From assembly GCF_907164915.1 (NCBI RefSeq), contig NC_061866.1, forward strand, positions 25,871,905 through 25,935,904: a stretch of 64,000 nt of DNA. The letters run 5' to 3'. Positions 55,700-64,000 of the stretch are shown here, piece after piece. The stretch is from Impatiens glandulifera. Its lineage: Eukaryota > Streptophyta > Magnoliopsida > Ericales > Balsaminaceae. The first letter of the stretch is position 1. Each line of letters begins with the position of its first letter. The position numbers were made by a program, and so were the translations under genes. A model generated the notes under the pieces. That model searched no databases. It saw nothing but the letters and a program-made list of their open reading frames with translations, and was not told the DNA's origin.

Positions 55700-56090
55700 T
55701 CTCGGAGACAAAAGCGTTTTCTGGAATAAATGATGAATTGGGATCGAGTCTTGATACTAACTTGACTGTGTGGGCTTGCATGTAATGCTTTAGCCTCTTA
55801 GTGACCCAAGCTAGGGCCTGTCATGCGCTTGCTTAAGTAGTAGACTATACGACTTCCATATTTTCCTCGTTTTCTTGGGTTAATAGACTGCCCATTGCGA
55901 TTTCTGTGACTGTTAAGTATAGGATTAGCGGTACGCCTGGTCTTGGTGGCATCAGAATGGGAGGATTCTCTAGGTATCCCTTTATCTTCTCTAATGCGTT
56001 CTGACAAGCGTCCTCCCAAACGAATCTTTCATTCTTCCTTAAAAGTTTAAACAAAGGATCACATGTCATAGTCAACTTGTTTATGAATCG
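55700..56090 (-). pseudogene. Element F first RNase H domain (broken)
   Basis: PLFKLLRKNERFVWEDACQ and ALEKIKGYLENPPILMPP (RT connection and RNase H start), then LILYLTVTEIAMGSLLTQ, where the usual first Asp of LYL-SVS/D type is not evident. VYYLSKRMTG appears in another frame, so a frameshift lies near 55850. This is the regular gypsy RNase H, decayed. Confidence 0.75.
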
Positions 56091-56099
56091 ACTTATATA

Positions 56100-57260
56100 C
56101 TAGATCTTTCCTATAAAGCCTCGCACTTCTTTCTCGCTTCGTGGAGGTGGCATTGCCGTGATCGCTTCTATCTTGCTCGGATAAACCTCAATTCCTCTTT
56201 GCGTGATTAAGAAGCTTAACATTTTTCCTGTTGTCACTCCAAATGTGCACTTCTTTGGGTTGAGCCTAAGTTGGAACTTCCTGATGCGTTGTAAGAATTT
56301 GTCAAGATTTTGGATGTGCCCTTCTCGATCTTTTGATTTGAAAATCATATCGTCGACATAGACTTCTACCTCCTTGTGGATCATATCGTGAAGAACCATC
56401 GTGGAAGCTCGTTGATACGTTGCTCCTGCGTTCTTCAGCCCGAAAGGCATGATTCGATAACAAAATGTTCTGACTTATGTGATGAGCGTTGTCTACTCCT
56501 TGTCTTCAGGAGCCATTAGTACTTGGTTGTAGTCTGAGAATCCGTCCATGAATGATAGGAGTTGATAGCCTGTTGCATGATCCACTAGCACGTCGATGTG
56601 TGGTAGTGGAAAGTTGTCTTTAGGACTTGCTTTGTTGAGATCCCGATAGTCTACACACATTCGGATCTTTCCATCTTTCTTTGCGACTAGGACTACATTG
56701 GCGATCCATTCTGGGTAATCAACCACTTCGAGGAATCCTGCGTCGAGCTGTTTCTAAACTTCCTCTTTGATATTGTCCACGATGTCTTCTTTTATTCTTC
56801 GGAGCTTCTGCTTCACCGGTTTTGCGTCTTCATAAAGTGGTATGCGGTGTTGGATGATTTCTGGATCAATGTCTGGCATATCTTTATAGGACCATGCAAA
56901 AACATCTTTGTTTGCTTTTAAAAGTTTAGTTAGATTTTCTCGTTCTAAATCATTTAAACTTTTTCCGATTAAAACAATCTGAGGATCTTCTTCTCTGTTA
57001 AGATTTATTTCAATTGTTTCTTCTATAGTGGATAAATTCTCCTCTTGTTTATCTAGATAATGCCTCATCTCATAGGTCATTTTTGATTTAAATGTTTCAT
57101 CGGAGGACATATAATCAAAAGTTTCTTTTTCATTGTTAAAAACATTTTTCAAGGTGCCTAGAGACTCAGAATTATCAAGATAATTTTCTGCATGTGAATG
57201 AAATTCAAAAATGATATATTTTAAGTTCGAATTGTTTTTAGCGAATGCATGTTTCGTCAA
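56100..57260 (-). pseudogene. pol: Element F reverse transcriptase with N-terminal linker
   Basis: 57260-56754 starts with a charged linker and reaches the RT N-terminus (DVFAWSYKDMPDIDPEIIQHR). After a TAG, 56726-56493 has WIANVVLVAKKDGKIRMCVDYRDL cut into motifs (VLVAKKDGKIRMC, DYRDLNKASPKDNFPLPHID). After two more stops, 56450-56100 has MPFGLKNAGATYQR and the catalytic YVDDMIFKS. All are in one frame, so the damage is point mutations. The linker directly follows gag remnants with no DTG/DSG protease motif in about 140 bp. Confidence 0.9.
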
Positions 57261-57299
57261 GTACGGATCTTCCTCCTCGCTGTCTGTGACGTCATCAAT

Positions 57300-57879
57300 T
57301 GGTTTTAACCATAGGTAATGGGATGATCTTAGCGTCGATCAGATCTTGAAACTTCTGTTTGAGAGGGAAACAACAATTAGTGGAATGCCCTCTAGTCTAG
57401 TGATATCCACACCACTCATTTGTGAACTTGTCCATTATTTCTCTCCCATGTTCCGATGTTAACGTTTGAATCAAGTTCTTCTGCAACAAGTTCCTTAAGG
57501 CCTTCGACAATGACATCCCCAAGTTGTCAAATTTTCTACGAGTTGGAGCAATAGTGGCACTCCTTGCTCGTGATGATTGTTGACTTTGTTTAGGCAAAAT
57601 GGGTTCTTTTGATGAGTATTTTGTCCTCGAGTTTGACGTGCTGGCATGGCTCTTGTTTTGAATAGACCTTTATGCAGCTTTCGAACCGTCCATGAATGCC
57701 TTGCTTACCCTTTCTCTTTCTTCTCGCAAGCTTTTCGGATTAAGGGGTTTGATTGTTGCATAAGTTTCGACTTCTGTTGTGAGGTCTTCAAGCTGTTGCC
57801 CCAATTGTATCAGTGTATCACGAAGATCGTCTAGCTTTAGATTAACTGACTCATTGAACCTTCTTGGTGGGTTAGTCAT
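57300..57879 (-). pseudogene. gag: Element F short Gag
   Basis: ATG at 57879 (MTNPPRRFNESVNLKLDDLR), a coiled-coil N-terminus, then TAA/TAG stops at 57670 and 57397 in the same frame. The end, EWCGYH-stop-TRGHSTN-C-FPLK, is the CX2H...GH...C type zinc motif found at the end of Tat Gag. At under 200 codons it is much shorter than the usual Tat Gag, suggesting an internal deletion. Confidence 0.65.
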
Positions 57880-59061
57880 TGTAAATTATGATGAATATGA
57901 GTATGTTGTGTTCAAGAGAACAAAGTCAGTTCGAACCCCTTTATCAAGTAAAACAAGCAATGTGTTGCTCGTATGCACATAATCCCTAAAACGCAATAGA
58001 CACTCAATTTACCCATTCACAATGTATAGCATGTAGAAAAGGATGAGTAAAATAAGAATGGGTTATTTTATTAAAATCCTAAGTGTCATGGATAAAATCA
58101 CAAACTCAAGTCATAAAATAAGAAAAGAAAGCAAGCACCCCTCATCCTTTCGTTACAATGTCGCTCATGTATCTTCATAAAGAGATTTACATTTCAAGCA
58201 TAAAGAAATCTAGTGTAAGTCTTCTAACCTTCAAGTCTTTTCATCTTTCTTGATCGTCTTTGCGCCTCATGCGTCTCTCTTGATCATCTTTGTGTCTGAC
58301 GCGTCTTTCTTGCGCTTAGAATCTGAGTGGTAAAGATACAAAGAAAGAAAACTAGTTACATTAGATTCTTCTTTTAGCTTTTCTAGGTTTCCTCGATTTT
58401 ACTCCTTTAAAACTATTAGGTTTAGCCTCAAAATTTCGAAATTGTTCACATGTTTCATGACATTTTAAAACTTTGAATGGATAAACTGAGCGACTAGAAA
58501 TATATATATGCATACATGTAATTATCATATATAATATTCAAGTAAAGGGCTTCGTGACGTGGCTTTGTTGCTCGACAGGACGAGACGAGACAGCGGCTTG
58601 GTAGAATTGGCTTTTTGGATTTTTGTTCTAAAGTTGGAAATGTCTTAAGAGAGAGTTGTTTCACCGACAAGGATACTATCCCAAAAGGGATCTCTCGATG
58701 TAAGGGGAGCTCTCAATTGGACATCCCCCTCACCTCTATTTCAAAATCCCTCATTTTCAATAGTAGGGGATATATGAAAAGAAGAGAGGGTTAATCCGGG
58801 TTTTTTCCTATTGTTTTTCTCAACTCTCAAATCACACAAAAGCCTTCAAGGCATCGGGTTGAGGGTGTCATTCACATTGACTACCCTTAGCACTTAAAAT
58901 ATAGATGTGTGAGCTTCATCCAACAATGTATACCCACACACCTTCACATTAGAGCTCCAAGTCTCATGCAAATAATCAAGTAATGTGAACATGGAGTAAG
59001 AATTAAAGCGTAAGAAAGTTTAAATACTTGGCCAAAATTACTTTCAAGTCAAAAGTCGAAT
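57880..59061 (-). other. Leader of element F
   Basis: Untranslated region between PBS and gag. Ogre elements often have an extra ORF before gag; none is visible here. Short GCGTC(T)(T)TCTTG words repeat around 58240-58330. Confidence 0.6.
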
Positions 59062-59080
59062 GTCCCCAGCAGAGTCGCCA
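59062..59080 (-). promoter_or_regulatory. Primer-binding site of element F
   Basis: The minus strand reads TGGCGACTCTGCTGGGGAC, six bases inside the 5' LTR. This is the tRNA-Arg-type site typical of Tat/Ogre elements. Confidence 0.85.
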
Positions 59081-59086
59081 GAAAAC

Positions 59087-61738
59087 TGTGATCGATTTTT
59101 TTAAGAAAAATATTTTGATCGACTAGTTTGAAAATTCTGGGACACTCTTTAAAAATTTTATTTTTTGAAAACGTGTGGGGAATTAATTTTAATGTTGAAA
59201 AAAATTTAAGTTTTAAAAACGAGGCTTTATAGACAACTCCATATCTTACCTTCCCGTCGAATCTGGGAGAGATTGAGAGTTTTTTAATGGGAAGTATGTC
59301 ATAGGCCCTTTTTTTAAACTTTTTTCAATATTAATTAACCTCACAACTAGAGAGTCGCCACCTAATTTCAAAAATTAGGAATTCGAGAGATGTGAGTTCG
59401 ACATTTGGTTACGTGTGGGAAAGGGTTTTTTAGACGTTATGTCCCACAACGCCCCTAAGGTCTCTACTAATTAAGTTTGGCCTTTCTTTAAAACATTCTT
59501 ACGCTTTACATTTTAGAATTTTTCATTTTAAACATTTAATGAGTTTGCATGAGATAAACAAATAAGCAAAGATAAAAGAAAACGAGACCAAATAATTCAC
59601 ACATAAAGTTATCCTAAAAATCAAAACTAGGCAAGTTATTAATCAAAAATTAATTGACCTAAGTCTAGATTAATTTTTAAGAAAATTTAGTGAATTATTT
59701 AAAGGTCTAAAATTTTACTATTTTGGGGTTTTTTATTTAAATAAAAAAATAAAAATAATAAAAATAATAAAAATAATAAAAAAATAAAATAAAATAAAAA
59801 AACTTCTAAGTTTAAAGAAAATCCTAAGTCTAAGCTTCGACTAGGTTCAATTTTAATTAGGGTTTAATTTTAAATTTTGTCTCTAACCTAGGATCAAGCC
59901 GCAAACTATAACTAATAAAAAATGTCAACAAAAAAATAAACCTAAATCTAAAATGCAGAAATAAAAAAAATAAACAAATAATAAAAAAAATAAAAAAGTT
60001 GAAGACTGCAGCAAGCGTCGCCAGGGAAGCGTCAGAAGTTTGATTCAGCAGCAGCTGGAGCAGAGCAAGCGTCGTCTGGAAAGCGCCGAGACCCTGGGAG
60101 AAGTGCTGGAAGGCTGAAGAACAAGCGTCGCCTTGTAGAATAACTTGCTGTTTTTTTGGTTTTTTCACCTAATCCTAACTAAAAAAATTATTTGGTGATC
60201 CAAATGGATTCCAATTAACATGAAACTTTGCAGAAACATTGTAATAATACAATTAAACATTTATATAAATAAATAAAAAACTCTTAGATCTAGTTATTCA
60301 AAAAAATAAAAAATAAAAAAATCAACTATACAAAATAAAATAAGGCAAATTTTACATTTTTTTTTATTTTGTAGTGTTCTTTAAAACTTTTTCTGTTTTT
60401 TTTATTATTTATTTACATGTTATTTCTATTCTACTTATTTACATGATTAAGGTACATAAATAAAACCTACACGTCTATCAAAAAATTAAATTTAAAGGAA
60501 ATCATGCATAGTATAAAGTACAAAGAAAATAAAAATCAAATGAAAGTAAAATTCAAATTCAAATTTGAATAAACAAAAGAAAGGGAAAAGAGCTTACAAA
60601 GGGGTTACTCTTTATATCTTTGCAAAAAAATGAAAACCCTAAGCAAGAGACTTGTGACTCAGCAAATCTAGTTGGTGCTCTTGCTTAGGTTTTTTTGGAA
60701 AAGTGGGGTCTAATTCGGCCAACCTAAGGGCAAGTGAATGTCTCAAAAGAGATAAAAGAAAGAGAAGAATGTGAAGATTGAAGGTCGAGAGTTCAAGTTG
60801 AGGCCGTCCCATTTTTAGGGTGTTAAGAGGGGTATTTATAGGGAATTCACAAGGGAAACCCTAAGGCCTAAAGACCCACTTAACACCTTGGAAAGATTTT
60901 TCCATTTTAAAATATGTCAAAATATTTTAAATGAAGCAATCTCCAATTGACATGTCACTAAATGTCATGGAATATCCAATGGGAATTAAGCTTTAATAAA
61001 TAAATGATGTAATACTTGGTCATTTTAATTTTTTAATTAAAAAAATGACCAAGCCTTCATGCTCACGGTTGAATCCTTCGTAACTTCTTCCCTTTTTCAT
61101 GGCAACTTCTTCCTTCATCTTTTTTTTTCTCTTTGACCTAGGGTGCTTCTCACGATTGTGTAGACACTGTTATCTTCTATTTTTGTACCGTTATCCCATT
61201 TACACCCCCTTCATCCTAAAAAAAAGATTTTGTTAAAAACACAAAAAAAAAAAAATTATTTTTAATTACTCCTATTTATAAGGAACAATTCTAATTAAAA
61301 AAGAAAATGCTAACTAACTTATTCAAAAATAAAATAAAATCTAATCGACAACTAATCTAACAAAATAATCTAACAATTAATCTAATTAAAAGAAAACAAA
61401 ATATACCTAAAGAAATTTTATAAAAACGTTAATATATATTTTGTAGAATATTTTTTTTTATTATTTTTTTATAAATACCAAAGTAATTAATTAAATAAAA
61501 CCTTGAATATTGTAAGTATAATAACTTCCCTAAGTGTTGTAACATAGGCAAATTACTATCTTAACTTTATTAAGAATCCAAAATCAATTATTTTCAAAAA
61601 CTCAATTGTTCTAAAAATAATTGTCTTTAAAATAAATCGTGCAATTAGTCCGTGAATGAATTCGAAAAAACTTGTATAGGCTCGAATTTATTAAAAGCAT
61701 AAACTTTAAAATTGGGGGGTAAAAAATGAGTGTCTACA
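59087..61738 (-). repeat. 5' LTR of element F (2,652 bp)
   Basis: Same ends as the 3' LTR. The AAGCGTCG cassette is at 60010-60135. It is slightly longer than its partner because of A/T-run length changes. Confidence 0.92.
60833..60840 (-). promoter_or_regulatory. TATA box of the element F 5' LTR
   Basis: Minus strand CCCTATAAATACCCCTCTTA. The same box is kept in the 3' LTR (48126-48133) and in both solo LTR copies (42125-42132, 4597-4604), the best-conserved spot of an otherwise drifting LTR. Confidence 0.75.
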
Positions 61739-62599
61739 ATAACTAGTGGCTAAATATCTTCGAAAACAAATTACTGATTAAGTTGTAGATTTTGTAACAA
61801 TAGAAATGCATCTGATTTCCACAATGTTACAAATTTAGAAAATTTTATTTTGTTGGAAAAAAAATCAATTTTTACCATCTATGACAACTTTTATAAATAT
61901 TATTTTATTTATACTTTCAATATTCTTATAAACAAATAATTAGATAACATTTTATTTAATATTTTTATATATATAATTTTTTACGTTAAAAATTTTTAAT
62001 TTTTTTAATAATATAGTCGATTAACTATTAAAATCTTCATTTTTATCTCAAAGTTCAATTGAATTTATATTTTGAGTCAATTAAATATAAATTTATTACT
62101 AATATTAAATCAATTAAATAGAATTAATATTAGATTAAATAAATAAAAAATTTATATAAATAATGTAATAAATTAGCTATTAAATAATTTATTTATAATT
62201 TAAATTTTCAAAATATAAAAAAATCTCATATTAAAACTATTCTTAAGCAGCTCTCTTCGAATACCCTAACTCTCTAGACAAGGTCCTCTGTGACCATTTT
62301 TCGTATGTGCCCCTCAAAAGAGATTTGAAATGATTAATTTATTTTTTTAATCAACCCTCTTGTGAGAGAACACAGACGATAAACAGTAAAAAGGACATTG
62401 TCTCATAACTCTCACAGCAGATCGAATCGAATACGGTGCTCTAGCGCTACTATTTGGAATCGCAATAGATACTCTGCATTTGATATTGTTCATTCTTTTT
62501 CGCCGATTAACGCCGTCATGACATCTGATAACGGTTTTACCTATAATCATCTTCCAAATTTTAGAAAGTGTTATAGAGATTCAGTCAATCCCTAAATGG

Positions 62600-62745
62600 G
62601 CATTTGTAACGAATAATAGTAACGGCGTTGTATAATACATATTTGTAACGGCTCTATATGACAATTACTAATATCTATTATAGGTATATTATAGGTAGTT
62701 AGATAATAAATATCCGTAACGGCTCTAAGGAAAAAACCGTTACTA
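62600..62745. repeat. Cluster of GTAACGG motifs with a small hairpin
   Basis: (G)TAACGGC or a near variant occurs about five times, and GTAACGG...CCGTTAC forms a 7-bp stem around 62711-62738. Clusters like this occur at ends of some DNA transposons; no terminal inverted repeat was found. Confidence 0.45.
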
Positions 62746-62910
62746 ATACCATAGTTTGTCGATTCAATTTCTGCAATAAGGTATCAATAACCGCCGATAA
62801 TTATTTCATCATTCGTACTCTACCTAAATACAAGTATGTAAAATGTACTACTACTACAGATGGAGAATCAATTTCTGCATAGTAGTTAGTTGTTAGCTGC
62901 TACATCTTCT

Positions 62911-62929
62911 GCCTGCCTGCCTGCCTGCA
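62911..62929. repeat. TGCC microsatellite
   Basis: Four to five perfect tetranucleotide units. Confidence 0.9.
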
Positions 62930-63818
62930 ATTTAACATACTGATGTTACTCTCGTTGGATCACATATGAACTCCTACTCCAGGTTTTTTACTGATGCTAA
63001 AATATGACTATGATGAAATCACATAGAGACATCTATATAGAGTATTTCTGGTAAAGGTGAGGACTCTCATCATCATAATTAACTTTGATCATCTTTGCAT
63101 TCACCTGATTTATGGTTATCAACTTAGATATCAGTTATTACACTCTTTCTTTTAATGTTTTATGCAATAATATTATATATCGTCTCATGAATTTACACTT
63201 CAACAACCCTATGTTCTTCAGTTAATTGGGTAGGATTGATTTCAATTGGCACAGTTAAAGTAATTTCATATATACATCAATGTAGGAGAACACCTGAAAA
63301 GGCAGTGGTAAACTGCACGTTTGGGCTGCATTTACCAAGTAAGGATATTTATTACTAGACAATTGGTAATCGGAGTAGTAGCTGCATCTATTCTATTTAT
63401 GTCCCAAACAAGTTCTGTTCATTTCCATGTCATTGTATTTCTATATACTTAATAGTGAATTCAAAGCACACAATAGATTCACTTCTTTTTTCTTATATTT
63501 TGTCTCTCTTTTGGTCTGCTGATATCAGTTTTTCTTTAAGATTGTGTTTAGATTAAGTCATCACTCTCCTTATCATTGTAATCCTACAAGTGGACATTTT
63601 ATCTTGTGGTACTTAATATACATCAACCAAACTTATTACTTTTGTCTTGTAACATGTTATTAGAATGTTTAGTTATTGCCTTTTAGTTCTTTCATCAAAA
63701 GTTTTGCCACATTTTATTATTTTGAGAAAAGTTGCCCCATTTTTATGATGTCAATTGCCCATAAATTTGTTGGAAACCACCCTCTAAGTTGTTGTTATGT
63801 ACCTTACGTAGTATTGCA

Positions 63819-63945
63819 ATCTCAGGATCAAAAGTCAATAGTGGTACAAGATATGCTATTACTGAAGAATCTTGTTAAATTACTAGACTTTTGGAAGTGA
63901 TTAGAAATCTCAGGATTACAAGCCAACAGTGGTACAAGAGATGCT
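63819..63945 (+). repeat. Imperfect direct repeat, period about 85 bp
   Basis: AATCTCAGGAT(C/T)A, AAG(T/C)CAA, AGTGGTACAAGA and ATGCT recur in order at about 63820 and 63906. Diverged tandem duplication of unknown origin. Confidence 0.65.
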
Positions 63946-64000
63946 TCTTATATGGATAAAGTGAAGAATACTTGTTTCTTGATGATGTTGGCCAAAAAAA

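Larger units (their letters stand above)
46427..61738 (-). mobile_element. Element F: Ty3/gypsy Tat/Ogre-like retrotransposon (15.3 kb)
   Basis: Flanked by the perfect target duplication ATAAC (46422-46426, 61739-61743). On the minus strand: 5' LTR (61738-59087), PBS for tRNA-Arg, leader, short gag, RT, RNase H, a second RNase H-like domain, integrase, tandem repeats (53760-49380), 3' LTR (49017-46427). A second, archaeal-type RNase H next to the first and satellite-like repeats 3' of pol are hallmarks of the Tat/Ogre lineage. There is no protease between gag and RT and no ORF before gag, and pol has stops and a frameshift, so it is a dead or deletion-derived copy. Confidence 0.92.
61744..64000. 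other. AT-rich right flank without a supported gene
   Basis: No ORF here shows a domain. Visible: a GTAACGG-word cluster with a hairpin (62600-62745), a TGCC microsatellite (62911-62929) and an imperfect direct repeat near 63820-63950. Base composition becomes less extreme to the right, so a host gene may begin beyond the window, but I cannot show it. Confidence 0.5.

Noticed and set aside
62398..62595. Possible first exon of a host gene
   Set aside because: No motif, splice evidence or conserved reading frame can be shown from sequence alone.
63676..63900. 74-codon ORF at the right end
   Set aside because: Composition is ordinary AT-rich; its end overlaps an imperfect direct repeat; no domain.

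Overview
The window is plant nuclear DNA, built almost entirely of LTR retrotransposons. It is AT-rich, the reading frames are broken by stops and frameshifts, the protease, integrase, reverse transcriptase and RNase H motifs are of plant Ty1/copia and Ty3/gypsy type, and target-site duplications and nested insertions are abundant. I see no convincing host gene, tRNA, rRNA or CRISPR array. A eudicot is likely; nothing fixes the species.

Layout, with labels used throughout. Element A (1-3670): 3' end of a copia element with a charged, RGG-tailed downstream ORF and a 2.2-kb LTR filled with a palindromic repeat. 3671-6840: remainder of a solo LTR inside an element-D-type LTR, a duplicate of 41181-44382. 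Element B (7013 to about 16675, minus): copia element lacking gag and its 5' LTR, with three ORFs downstream of pol. Element C (16683-25408, plus): related copia element with LTR, gag, pol and two downstream ORFs, cut by a gap of exactly 500 N (25409-25908). Element D (26407-44290, plus): old copia element with both LTRs and a CAAAC target duplication. It carries three nested insertions: a solo LTR (32041-33232), a small gag-only element E (35352-37672) and a Tat-family solo LTR (40739-43064). 44296-46421: AT-rich spacer. Element F (46427-61738, minus): 15.3-kb Ty3/gypsy Tat/Ogre-like element with 2.6-kb LTRs, an ATAAC target duplication, two RNase H regions and long tandem repeats. 61744-64000: AT-rich DNA with no gene I can support.

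The most interesting system is the accessory cassette of the copia elements. Downstream of pol, B and C carry consecutive genes sharing one N-terminal domain (dORF1, dORF2 and, in B, the much longer dORF3). D carries only the dORF3 type, and A shows the dORF3 C-terminal part. In B and C every one of these ORFs has a TATA box of its own about 65-115 bp upstream of its start. This suggests multi-gene retrotransposons whose accessory genes are transcribed separately from gag-pol. dORF3 also has a second conserved domain shared by A, B and D.

In working order: the LTRs supply the promoters for gag-pol, PBS and PPT prime reverse transcription, gag packages, and protease-integrase-RT-RNase H copy and insert. 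All the autonomous-type elements here are broken. The gag-only element E has an open ORF and nearly identical LTRs and is the youngest-looking insertion.
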